Shown: piece by piece, positions 7,894 through 15,374 of the stretch
Layout of the letters: each line of letters opens with the position of its first letter
Numbering within the stretch: position 1 is the first letter of the stretch
Assembly: GCA_022565415.1 (NCBI GenBank)
Contig: JAIUMT010000021.1
Span: forward strand, 1-19,438
DNA: 19,438 nucleotides
Direction: 5' to 3'
From: Balneolales bacterium
Lineage (GTDB): Bacteria > Bacteroidota > Rhodothermia > Balneolales > HLUCCA01
Position numbers and translations under genes: made by a program
The notes under the pieces: generated by a model
Databases searched by the model: none
The model's input: only the letters and a program-made list of their open reading frames with translations
Told to the model about the DNA's origin: nothing

Positions 7894-9168
7894 TTAGAAG
7901 CTGATTACCGCTTCTACCATCACACCGCTGAACTCTGCGCCTGAGAAACGACTGGTTGCATTGTAACCATCCCAGGTTTGAGATACATATTCAACTTTTG
8001 TCAAGATGTTTTTGGTCATGAACCATCCGCCACCGATGTTGAAGCGAGTTACGTCGATTTCTTCTTGAGCTACAGTTGTTCCAGTTACTAGGTTGTAACG
8101 GCCACCTACGTAGAAGTCTTCAGTTTTGCCAAATCGGTAGAGTAACTCTGCACCATATTGGTTGAAGGTACGGTTGTCTTGGTCAAGTGGGTTGGTACGT
8201 GTACGTCCAGTTGCATTCTCGAACACACCGTAGAACTCAACGCCTTGGAACTTCACGAATGGGTTGATCATGATTGCTGTCAGTTCAGTATTGAAACCAG
8301 GATCTACACGTGGGATACGGAACTCAGAACCACTGTCTGTCATGATGTTGTAGTATCGCGATCCAGCACGGTCGCCTGCATACAGGTAGGTTCGGGCAGA
8401 ACGGCCAGTGTGATACACAGAACCTGTTACTCGTACACGAAGGTCTTCGTTGATCTGACGGTCGAAACCAAGCTTACCAACTAGAGATACATGTGTTTTG
8501 AGGGCACCAGGAGCAGGATTAACTGTGTTCTGGTTCAATTTACCGTTGGTCATACCAACCATTGCGATCAGGCCATTGTTCTGGAAGTACACTTCTCCAC
8601 CAACTTCTGTGGTGAATGAATCCATGATGTAGTTTCCTACGAATGGGTTGTGTATGGTCTGACCGTTGTCGCTGCGACGGAAGTGGTTATCGCCGTAGTT
8701 GATTTGCATGTGACCAAATTTAACAGTCACTTTGTCCATAATGTCGCTTAGGAAATCTTCCTGAATGAAATCCAGACGGTCGATTTGCAAGTAACCACCT
8801 TTAACATAAGGCTGAGAGTGGTGACGTGAAGACAAGTATGTTCTTAAGTGCATTCTAACACCGCGCTCAAGTTGAACGTCTATATCAAGGTTTGATGTCG
8901 CTAGGTTAAAGTTAGGTCCCAGGTCAAAAACGTCATCGTTGTCGTTACTTTGAGTAATTCCTTGAAACTGAAGTGTGTTTGATCCACCGATTCGAACTCG
9001 AACGCCATCAAAACGAACATCTGTTGTTTTAGGTGTTTCGAAAACATTTAATCCGGTTTGATCGGCAGCGCGATAATATTGAAGATCAGTGAGTAACTGA
9101 GCAGATACTGTACCCTGAACGGCAAAGGCCAGCAGAAGTGTTAAGATTGTGAGTTTAATTGCTTTCAT
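7894..9168 (-). CDS. Outer-membrane beta-barrel protein, porin-like
   Basis: A 424-residue exported protein. A clear signal peptide (MKAIKLTILTLLLAFAVQGTVSA) is followed by QLLTDL. The mature part has no long hydrophobic helix and is rich in alternating strands with aromatic girdles (for example FGHMQINYGD, TEVGGEVYFQNNG, AELLYRF, DFYVGGRYNLVTG, VKFQGVEFYGVFEN) and ends in the strand VMVEAVISF with a C-terminal Phe, the usual Bam recognition residue. The layout resembles porins of the phosphate-selective O/P or DcaP kind, but I cannot assign a solute. ATG start at 9168. Transcription very probably starts from the sigma54 promoter at 9279-9295 (5' leader about 100 nt) and ends at the strong hairpin at 7811-7841, giving a one-gene message. 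It is the divergent partner of the YceI pair. Confidence 0.8.
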   Translation of the reverse strand: MKAIKLTILTLLLAFAVQGTVSAQLLTDLQYYRAADQTGLNVFETPKTTDVRFDGVRVRIGGSNTLQFQGITQSNDNDDVFDLGPNFNLATSNLDIDVQLERGVRMHLRTYLSSRHHSQPYVKGGYLQIDRLDFIQEDFLSDIMDKVTVKFGHMQINYGDNHFRRSDNGQTIHNPFVGNYIMDSFTTEVGGEVYFQNNGLIAMVGMTNGKLNQNTVNPAPGALKTHVSLVGKLGFDRQINEDLRVRVTGSVYHTGRSARTYLYAGDRAGSRYYNIMTDSGSEFRIPRVDPGFNTELTAIMINPFVKFQGVEFYGVFENATGRTRTNPLDQDNRTFNQYGAELLYRFGKTEDFYVGGRYNLVTGTTVAQEEIDVTRFNIGGGWFMTKNILTKVEYVSQTWDGYNATSRFSGAEFSGVMVEAVISF

Positions 9169-9278
9169 GATTGTAATGATTTTTATGAGAGAGTTAAGAT
9201 TACGGCTTTAATACTTTATGTCAGAACAAGTTGCCAGCTTGGTTTACCTGACTTTTGTTTCGACTACACCAAGACAGT

Positions 9279-9295
9279 TGCAACTGCCGTGCCAA
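9279..9295 (-). promoter_or_regulatory. Sigma54 (-24/-12) promoter for the barrel gene
   Basis: On the - strand the bases read TTGGCACGGCAGTTGCA, a complete match to the sigma54 consensus YTGGCACG-N4-TTGCW with the required GG/GC spacing. Preceding bases (GTT...) match the + strand promoter too. The predicted start is about 9268, a 100-nt leader before the ATG at 9168. No sigma70-like promoter of comparable quality was seen. Confidence 0.92.
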
Positions 9296-9402
9296 ACTCA
9301 AAAATAAATGTGACTTTTTTTCATAACCACATAATAAACTACTTAATCGACGGTTTTATATCGGAGAGGTATCATGCCAACATCCAAGCAGAACATGAAT
9401 AT

Positions 9403-9414
9403 TGCAGGATTGCA
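9403..9414. promoter_or_regulatory. Candidate upstream activator site 1 (TGCA-N4-TGCA)
   Basis: TGCAGGATTGCA. It is identical at 10 of 12 positions to the element at 9436-9447 and lies 33 bp from it, centre to centre. It is about 140 bp upstream of the predicted barrel transcription start and about 173 bp upstream of the yceI start, in the range for NtrC-family enhancers. Confidence 0.6.
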
Positions 9415-9435
9415 CGATTGAAAGCGACGAAATCA

Positions 9436-9447
9436 TGCAGAACTGCA
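9436..9447. promoter_or_regulatory. Candidate upstream activator site 2 (TGCA-N4-TGCA, palindromic)
   Basis: TGCAGAACTGCA, the core of the larger inverted repeat ATGCAG-AA-CTGCAT (9435-9448). Such twofold symmetry fits a Fis-type HTH dimer. It is about 140 bp upstream of the predicted yceI start and about 173 bp upstream of the barrel start. Confidence 0.65.
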
Positions 9448-9554
9448 TTAATGCCCGGCACTTGCTAGATAACTTGGCCGGCAGCTTGATCATTAACCCA
9501 CCTCAGGAATCAACAACAGCTCATTTAAACAATTAATCCGAAAATTGTTAACGT

Positions 9555-9571
9555 TTGGCACGGTGCTTGCA
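9555..9571 (+). promoter_or_regulatory. Sigma54 (-24/-12) promoter for the yceI pair
   Basis: TTGGCACGGTGCTTGCA matches the sigma54 consensus YTGGCACG-N4-TTGCW at every fixed position. The predicted start is about 9582, giving a 42-nt leader before the ATG at 9624, which is preceded by the ribosome binding sequence CGGAGA. Confidence 0.94.
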
Positions 9572-9623
9572 TTTACCTACTTGAACACAACAAACCTAGT
9601 TTTATCCATACGGAGACCAAATC

Positions 9624-10202
9624 ATGCAACAAGTATTAAAATTGACATTCTTATTATCATTTCTTTTATCAGCGGGCCTCGTTTTTGCTCAATCAGCTCA
9701 GGAAGTTACCCTAGACCGTAATACTACAATGTACGTCGATGGTACCTCAACCCTGCACGATTGGACGGTTGAATCTAAATCTGCTACCGGTGTTTTGGTA
9801 ATGCAGGAAGATGGAATTGCTTCTGTATCTGTGCAGGTGCCAGTACGGTCACTTGAAAGTGGAAAAAGCGGAATGGATCGTCGGATGTACGACGCTTTAG
9901 AATCACGTAATCACGATACTATTACATTTACATCAAACGAAATCACCCTAGCTGATGACAATCGAAGCGGTGTTGCTAAAGGTCAGTTGACCATTGCCGG
10001 ACAAACACGCGACCATGAAGTTCCATTTACTCTAACTGGCGAAGGTAATTCCTGGAAGTTTACCGGTTCATCTGAGTTTACCATGAGCAAATTCGATATC
10101 GATCCGCCAACAGCTGTGATGGGAACCATCCGAACTGGCGACGAAATCGTTGTACGTTTTGAAATCGCAACACGCAAACCACAATTCACAAGTGCTCAAT
10201 AA
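9624..10202 (+). CDS. Periplasmic YceI-family protein
   Basis: A 192-residue exported protein with signal peptide cut near LVFA|QSAQ (residue 22-23), then a YceI lipocalin-like barrel of normal size. Family marks include the start GTSTLHDWTVES (about 41-52), VQVPVRSLESGKSGMDRRMYDAL in the middle, the strand GQLTIAGQTRDHEVPFTL, and the closing FTMSKFDIDPP...GTIRTGDEIVVRF. YceI proteins bind long amphiphiles such as polyisoprenoids in their barrel and are linked to acid, osmotic or lipid stress; the ligand here is unknown. The ATG has a good ribosome site (CGGAGA) eight bases upstream. It is the first gene of a two-gene unit downstream of a sigma54 promoter. Confidence 0.93.
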   Translation: MQQVLKLTFLLSFLLSAGLVFAQSAQEVTLDRNTTMYVDGTSTLHDWTVESKSATGVLVMQEDGIASVSVQVPVRSLESGKSGMDRRMYDALESRNHDTITFTSNEITLADDNRSGVAKGQLTIAGQTRDHEVPFTLTGEGNSWKFTGSSEFTMSKFDIDPPTAVMGTIRTGDEIVVRFEIATRKPQFTSAQ

Positions 10203-10866
10203 TAAGATTATAGTAGTGATGATGATGATGATCATGAGTATCCCTTCTGGGGTACTCATTGGTCAGGTTTCGGATAGTGAATTCATTTTCAATGATCCGA
10301 TGCCTTTTGTGCTTACCACAGATTCCAGAGTTTGGTTGGAAGGTAGTGCCAATGTGATCAACTTCGAATGCAGCGCTACTGAAATCGAGACGATTGGTAA
10401 CCTTGCCGGACTCGATACGCTGAGTCAGGTGCCGGCACCTCACGGGGACATTAACCTAATGGTGCGCATTCCGGTACGTGAATTAGATTGCGGCCGGTCT
10501 GGAATTAACCGTGATATGCGGAAAACGTTGAACGTTTCACAACACCCGTACATCACCTATAAACTCGATCGTAACTCGCTTATTGGCCTTACCACCGAAA
10601 ACGAGATGTTCGTATTTGACATTGATACTTGGGGAAATCTTCAAATTTCCGGCGCTGACCGCGAAGAAAACATCAACGTTACCGGGAAGTTTTTAGGTCC
10701 GTGGCAGTTTCAAATTAAAGGCAGTCACGACATCAAAATGAGTGAGTTCGGACTCGAGCCGCCAAGTCCGATGATGGGCTTAATCAAAGTTGACGACACT
10801 ATGACGGTACATTTCGACGTAACGTTCTGCCTGAGAAGTTGCGACACCGTTGTTAAACTAAACTAA
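10192..10866 (+). CDS. Second periplasmic YceI-family protein, Cys-containing
   Basis: A diverged YceI paralogue of 224 residues. I choose the GTG at 10192, which overlaps the end of the first yceI gene by 11 bases, because it gives a proper signal peptide: N-N-K followed by about 17 hydrophobic residues and a site near VLIG|QVS. Starting at any later Met loses the positive charge; starting earlier adds a polar tail read from the previous gene. YceI landmarks are VWLEGSANVINFECSA, VRIPVRELDCGRSGINRDM, GNLQISGADREENINVTG and IKMSEFGLEPPSPMMGLIKVDD. Unlike its neighbour it has cysteines in FECSA, LDCGRSG and a C-terminal CLRSCD, a pattern that could form disulphides. The reading frame contains a run of ATG codons (10216-10233) just after the start. 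Same message as the first yceI gene. Confidence 0.87.
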   Translation: MLNNKIIVVMMMMIMSIPSGVLIGQVSDSEFIFNDPMPFVLTTDSRVWLEGSANVINFECSATEIETIGNLAGLDTLSQVPAPHGDINLMVRIPVRELDCGRSGINRDMRKTLNVSQHPYITYKLDRNSLIGLTTENEMFVFDIDTWGNLQISGADREENINVTGKFLGPWQFQIKGSHDIKMSEFGLEPPSPMMGLIKVDDTMTVHFDVTFCLRSCDTVVKLN

Positions 10867-10885
10867 GCTATTTACGAGCTTTTAT
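10865..10885 (+). terminator. Weak possible terminator after the yceI pair
   Basis: AAGCT (10865-10869) and AGCTT (10877-10881) can pair around a seven-base loop, followed by TTATT. The stem is only five pairs and overlaps the stop codon, so it is marginal. Confidence 0.3.
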
Positions 10886-10976
10886 TGTGGCGGGGCGAAT
10901 CTGCGATATACAAGCCTATTGTAGAACTAGCTTATTGAACGAAGCTGCGATATCCTCTCCGATAAAAAACGCATCT

Positions 10977-10993
10977 AATCGTAATTTACGATT
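10977..10993. repeat. Perfect inverted repeat between convergent genes
   Basis: AATCGTAA-T-TTACGATT, eight-base arms around one base. On the - strand it is followed, seven bases later, by TTTTTT, so an imperfect terminator for the regulator gene ending at 11014 is the simplest reading; an operator is the alternative. Confidence 0.4.
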
Positions 10994-11013
10994 GCCTCCG
11001 CACCGATGAAATG

Positions 11014-12414
11014 CTAATCTGCATTCTCATCCGTAAGATTATACTTTTCCATCTTACGATATAATGTACTCGGATCTATACCCAAAGCCCGCGCTGTTTC
11101 GCTGCGATTTCGCTCGTACTTATTCAGAATATGACTGATATACTGCTTTTCGAAAGAAGCAAGAACATCGTTAAGAGGAGCTTGATCGGCAGAATTCACG
11201 AGTAATTCGTCTCGATTGCCAGAATCTTTTGTACCGGATGCCGCAGATGCCTGAATAAATGGCAAATCGGAAGCCTGAATATATTCGTCATCTGTTAGTA
11301 GAACCGCTCGCTCGATAATATTTTGCAGCTCCCGAACCTGACCTTTCCACTCATGAGCCATTAGCAACTGCAGTGCTTCTTTTGTAAATCCCTTCACCGA
11401 AGTACGCAATTCTTGATTGTTCTTCTCCAGAAAATAGTTGGCCAATAGTGGAATATCGTCACGTCGCTCGGAAAGACCCGGAGCGTTGATTCGAATAATA
11501 TTCAACCGGTAGAACAAATCCTCCCGGAAATTCCCCGATTCGACTTCCTTCTCGAGATTTCGATTCGTTGCGGCGATAATGCGCACATCAACATTCTGCG
11601 ATTTCGCGGCACCGACAGGGGTTACCTGACTATCCTGCAACACGCGCAACAACTTCACCTGCATGGCAAGGGGCATTTCCCCGATTTCATCCAGAAATAG
11701 CGTCCCGTTGTTGGCTAGCACGAAATGTCCTTCCCGATCGGTAACAGCGCCCGTAAAAGATCCCTTTTTATGTCCAAAAAGCTCAGACTCAAACAACGCC
11801 TCTGGAATTGATCCGCAGTTTATCGCCACAAAAGGCTTGTCCCTGCGCTCGCTGCGTTGATGCAATGCCCGGGCAATCAACTCCTTCCCCGACCCCGACG
11901 GACCCGTAACCAAAACAGTCGACCGCGTAGGTCCGACCTTATCAATAACCTTATACAAATCCTTCATCACCCGACTCTCGCCAATAATAAACCCAAAATT
12001 GTACGATCTGTCGATCACCTCACGCATATAACGATTCTCGCGAATTAAATCACGTCGCTGCAGAATTGCCTTTATTCGGAGGAGGAGTTCATCGAAATCC
12101 AGTGGTTTGAGCATATAATCGGCGGCTCCGCTTCGCAAAGCCTGAACAGCGGTCTCCACACTAGCAAATGCCGTCATCAAAATGATAAGCGTCTCCGGCG
12201 AAACCTTTCCCACGGCTTGCATCAGTTCGACACCATCCATTCCGGGCATTCGCACATCCGAAACCAATAAATCGATGTCGCTTTTCTGGATGATTTCCAA
12301 TGCTTCTTCCCCGTTTGAAGCTGTAACCGCCTCAAAACCCTCGCTTTCTAAAAACTCTGCAATGGATTCGCGAATAATTTCTTCATCGTCGGTTATTAGA
12401 ATCCGGATGCTCAT
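11014..12414 (-). CDS. NtrC-family sigma54-dependent response regulator
   Basis: A 466-residue regulator with all three NtrC parts. Receiver (1-120): acidic pair D9/D10, phospho-acceptor D53 in LLVSDVRMPGMDG, T81 and K103. AAA+ ATPase (about 140-370): Walker A GPSGSGKE (171-178), the sigma54-contact loop GSFTGA (218-223), Walker B LFLDEIGE (239-246), and the sensor/arginine region FREDLFYRLNI. C-terminal Fis-type HTH: NRSETARALGIDPSTLYRKMEKY. The contact loop has Ser where most members have Ala (GAFTGA), while the critical Thr is kept, so activity is expected. Its ATG overlaps the kinase stop by four bases (ATGA), which makes them a matched pair. Once phosphorylated it should activate sigma54 promoters; two lie 2.8 and 3.1 kb away in this window. 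Confidence 0.97.
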   Translation of the reverse strand: MSIRILITDDEEIIRESIAEFLESEGFEAVTASNGEEALEIIQKSDIDLLVSDVRMPGMDGVELMQAVGKVSPETLIILMTAFASVETAVQALRSGAADYMLKPLDFDELLLRIKAILQRRDLIRENRYMREVIDRSYNFGFIIGESRVMKDLYKVIDKVGPTRSTVLVTGPSGSGKELIARALHQRSERRDKPFVAINCGSIPEALFESELFGHKKGSFTGAVTDREGHFVLANNGTLFLDEIGEMPLAMQVKLLRVLQDSQVTPVGAAKSQNVDVRIIAATNRNLEKEVESGNFREDLFYRLNIIRINAPGLSERRDDIPLLANYFLEKNNQELRTSVKGFTKEALQLLMAHEWKGQVRELQNIIERAVLLTDDEYIQASDLPFIQASAASGTKDSGNRDELLVNSADQAPLNDVLASFEKQYISHILNKYERNRSETARALGIDPSTLYRKMEKYNLTDENAD

Positions 12415-13688
12415 ATTTTCATTGGTAATGTGATTTTAAAAGTGGTTTTTCCCGGAATCGAGTCGGCCTCGAGCGTGCCACCTACACCCGTTAAAATATG
12501 ATGACTCACCGAGAGTCCCAAACCAGTTCCTTTGCCAACTTGCTTGGTGGTGAAAAATGGCTCGAAAATCTGCCGCCGAATGTGCACAGGAATTCCCGGA
12601 CCGTTATCCGAAACGGTAACAACAATATTTCGATTTTCGGTGTAGGAACGAACATTTATGACGGGTTTTGTCATGCCCGTGGTCGCATCAACCGCGTTCA
12701 GCACCAAATTCAGAATTACCTGATAAATTTTATCGGGCACGGCATTTATATGTGGAATCTTCTTTTCAAGTTTGATGTCGAATTGCACATTTCGGCAGCG
12801 GGCGTCGTGTTTGAGCAGCCCAATCGCATCGCCAATGGTGTCGTTTACGCTCATCGAAGCAACTTCCGGACTAATCGGTCGGGAAAAATCCACCAAATCA
12901 CGCACGATTTTTGTAATTCGGCTGATGTTTTCCCTTACACGTTCCAATTGTTTTTGCTGCTTAGAATCTTCGGTGCTACGCTGTAATAGCTGAATTATCG
13001 ATGAAATTGCGGTAAGCGGATTTCCAATTTCGTGGGCTACTCCGGCGGCCATGTGACCCAAACTGGCCAGTCTTTCCGATCGCTCCATCTGAGTTTGTCG
13101 AATGGCTCGTTCGGTGAGATCGCGCATTAAATAGGTGTAGGTTTCCGGCTTTCCATTTTGATCGAGCAGGGTTGTCATAGTTAGGGCAACAAATTTTCTT
13201 GTACCCGAGTTATCTAATACATTTAGCTCAAATTCCTGCCTTCCACGCGGCGAAAGCTCGGAAGCCAGCGGCATACGCAGAACTTCGTTAAGCGCCAGAC
13301 CGACCACGTCTTCCCGTTTCCATCCTAACATATCGGTCGCTGCTTTGTTCCAAAACGTGATTTTATGATCGGCACTAGTAACAACAACCGCCTCAGAAGT
13401 GTTATCTAAAATCCGCACGAACTGATCGTCGTGCTGGCGAACCACTGCCTGAAACTTGGCCCGGTATTCGTATAAGGTCCAGGCAATCCAGGCTAGAAGC
13501 GCAAGTGTGGTAAGAACGCCCCGACTAAAATGCAAATAACTCATAGTTCGGGCATCTAGTGGCGCATTCACCGTAAATTCAAAAATCTCAAACGCTCCGT
13601 AGATGAGTCCGAAAATCAGAAACGACGTTCCCAGCAAATAGGTAAAACGCAGCTCTCTAAGAAACGAGGTAAAAGATAATTTGGGCAT
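12411..13688 (-). CDS. Membrane-bound PAS sensor histidine kinase
   Basis: A 425-residue kinase. Two membrane helices (about 17-36 and 57-74) enclose a loop of only some 20 residues, so there is no sizeable periplasmic sensor domain. A PAS domain follows (about 88-195, FVRILDNTSEAVVVT...ITFWNKAATDMLGW). The dimerisation/phosphotransfer helix carries LGHMAAGVAHEIGNPLTAI with H219, and the catalytic domain has the N box NLVLNAVDAT, G1 DNGPGI (361-366), F box FEPFFTTK and G2 GKGTGLGLS (385-393). This HE-x-x-N/P class is the usual partner of NtrC-type regulators. The signal is probably sensed in the membrane or by PAS in the cytosol. Its ATG shares one base with the amidase stop (TAATG) and its stop overlaps the regulator's start. 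Confidence 0.95.
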   Translation of the reverse strand: MPKLSFTSFLRELRFTYLLGTSFLIFGLIYGAFEIFEFTVNAPLDARTMSYLHFSRGVLTTLALLAWIAWTLYEYRAKFQAVVRQHDDQFVRILDNTSEAVVVTSADHKITFWNKAATDMLGWKREDVVGLALNEVLRMPLASELSPRGRQEFELNVLDNSGTRKFVALTMTTLLDQNGKPETYTYLMRDLTERAIRQTQMERSERLASLGHMAAGVAHEIGNPLTAISSIIQLLQRSTEDSKQQKQLERVRENISRITKIVRDLVDFSRPISPEVASMSVNDTIGDAIGLLKHDARCRNVQFDIKLEKKIPHINAVPDKIYQVILNLVLNAVDATTGMTKPVINVRSYTENRNIVVTVSDNGPGIPVHIRRQIFEPFFTTKQVGKGTGLGLSVSHHILTGVGGTLEADSIPGKTTFKITLPMKI

Positions 13689-15355
13689 TAGTAAGACGGT
13701 GGACGTTGACGATGGAAATCGGTAACTCTCTGATAAGCCCGTGCCAGCGAGAGCACCTTCCCTTCGTCGAATAAATGTCCGTTGAAAGTGATACTTGTAG
13801 GCATTCCCTGGTCGTTTACGCCGTTGGGCAGCACAACAGCCGGATGTCCGGTGAGGTTGGTTACAAGCAAATTACCCCCTGCAAACGAAGGAGAAATATA
13901 CACATCAACTTCGTTTATAGACTGATGCATGCGTTGTTGCAAGATGGTTCGCGCGCGACTTGCCTGAATGTACTCAACAGCGGGAATGGTTCGTGCCGTT
14001 CGGAAAACATTGGGCCAGGCGTTGCGAATTTGTCGGACCATTTCGGAATCGCGTCCCGATCGGGTGAGTTCGTCGAATGCAGCGGCAGCTTCGACTTCGA
14101 GCATCATGCTAATTGCTCCGGCGGGAAAATCGGGAAGTGAAATGGGGACCAACCGGGCTCCGAGCGAGCGCAGCACTTCGAGTGTGGCCTCATCATTCGC
14201 TTTTCCGGGATAATCGCTGGCAAAAGCCGCTTCCACATAGCCGATACGCATCCGTGAAAAATCAAATTCCGTGGAGTAGTTGAACGCGGCGTCGATAATG
14301 GTGGGATCTTTGGGATCCGGGCCGTAAATGGCCTCAAAAACGATAGCTGCGTCTTCGGCGCTTCGCGTAATCGGACCGATTTTATCCATGCTCCAGCTCA
14401 ATGCCATCGCCCCGTGACGACTTACACGACCGTAACTTGGCCGGAGGCCGGTAACACCGTTTCGGGTGGCCGGCGAGACAATAGACCCATAGGTTTCGCT
14501 ACCGATGGTGAAGGCGGCGAGTCCGGCAGCAACGGCCGCGGCAGGTCCTGCGCTCGATCCGCTGGCTCCGAACTCCGTATTCCCCGGTGAATTAGTGCGG
14601 GCTCCGAACCATACATCGCCCCAAGCCAATGCCCCGAGCGACAATTTACCCAAATGCACCGCTCCAGCTTCTTCCAGCTTGCGAATAACCGTTGCCGTTT
14701 CGTCAATAACCTGATCTTCATAAGGTTTCGCTCCCCAAGTGGTGGGAAATCCTTCCAGCGCGAGCAAATCTTTGGTTCCGTACGGAATCCCATGCAACGC
14801 TCCCCGGTAGCGCCCGGCTTCGATCTCTGTGTCGGCGCGTCGGGCCTGATCCCTGGCCAGCTCCGGCGTTAGGGTAATTACCGTGTTAAGGTCCACATCC
14901 AACCGCTCAATTCTATCCAAAAACAGTTCGGTAAGCTGCATCGACGTTACCTTGCGGGTTCGTAGCAAGTAGGCCAACTCTGCGACCGTATAAAACGCCA
15001 AATCCTCAATATTGTTAGGTATTTGCACATTTTGAGGAAGATTCCAATCGATGGAATATTGCACGCGCTCGAGCTTTCGACCCTCCGTTAGCGGATTAAA
15101 CAAAAGAGATGGCCACACAGAATTTGGCATTTCGAGCCGACGAATTTGCTCAAATGATGCTAAGTTCGACTGAACTCCCTCGAGCATAGAGTCTCGCTCG
15201 GCCCGGCTGAAATCCAGTCCCGAAAGTTTCTCTGCAGCACGAATATCGCGGGTTTGAATTTCCGAATAGCCTCGGTTAAAGAAAATTATCCAGAAAATAC
15301 TGGCGACGACAATTCCAGTAAGAGCCGCAATCGCGACAAGCTTGAGTTTACTCAT
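13688..15355 (-). CDS. Membrane-anchored amidase-signature enzyme
   Basis: Amidase signature hydrolase of 555 residues with an extra N-terminal part: one membrane helix (about 5-26, LKLVAIAALTGIVVASIFWIIFF) and a 100-residue charged region before the catalytic domain, so it is anchored in the inner membrane and probably faces the periplasm. The Ser-cisSer-Lys triad is present: Lys in YGTKDLL (about 195), cis-Ser in GASGSSAGPAAAVAAG (about 267) and nucleophile in ETYGSIVSPA (about 291). The usual DTGGSIRIPA is changed to ETYGSIVSPA, a noted variant that may alter substrate choice. The substrate (small amide, acyl amide, peptide) cannot be told; no GatB/GatC partner is present and the anchor argues against a tRNA role. 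I use ATG 15355 rather than a TTG 12 bases upstream. The kinase gene starts inside its stop codon. Confidence 0.88.
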   Translation of the reverse strand: MSKLKLVAIAALTGIVVASIFWIIFFNRGYSEIQTRDIRAAEKLSGLDFSRAERDSMLEGVQSNLASFEQIRRLEMPNSVWPSLLFNPLTEGRKLERVQYSIDWNLPQNVQIPNNIEDLAFYTVAELAYLLRTRKVTSMQLTELFLDRIERLDVDLNTVITLTPELARDQARRADTEIEAGRYRGALHGIPYGTKDLLALEGFPTTWGAKPYEDQVIDETATVIRKLEEAGAVHLGKLSLGALAWGDVWFGARTNSPGNTEFGASGSSAGPAAAVAAGLAAFTIGSETYGSIVSPATRNGVTGLRPSYGRVSRHGAMALSWSMDKIGPITRSAEDAAIVFEAIYGPDPKDPTIIDAAFNYSTEFDFSRMRIGYVEAAFASDYPGKANDEATLEVLRSLGARLVPISLPDFPAGAISMMLEVEAAAAFDELTRSGRDSEMVRQIRNAWPNVFRTARTIPAVEYIQASRARTILQQRMHQSINEVDVYISPSFAGGNLLVTNLTGHPAVVLPNGVNDQGMPTSITFNGHLFDEGKVLSLARAYQRVTDFHRQRPPSY

Positions 15356-15374
15356 AATGTGCGACAAGACTTAA

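Larger units (their letters stand above)
9169..9623. promoter_or_regulatory. 455-bp divergent control region between barrel gene and yceI pair
   Basis: No gene found. It holds one sigma54 promoter per strand (9279-9295 on -, 9555-9571 on +) and, between them, two TGCA-N4-TGCA elements (9403-9414 and 9436-9447). The two element centres average 9425, and the two promoters' -12 cytosines (9280 and 9570) also average 9425. The flanks of the paired elements are AT-rich on the barrel side (about 9300-9360), suitable for bending. Confidence 0.8.

Noticed and set aside
9374..9421. A 15-codon reading frame with a GGAGAGG ribosome site between the two sigma54 promoters
   Set aside because: Neither sigma54 promoter would transcribe it, it contains one of the candidate activator sites, and the peptide has no recognisable feature; probably chance.
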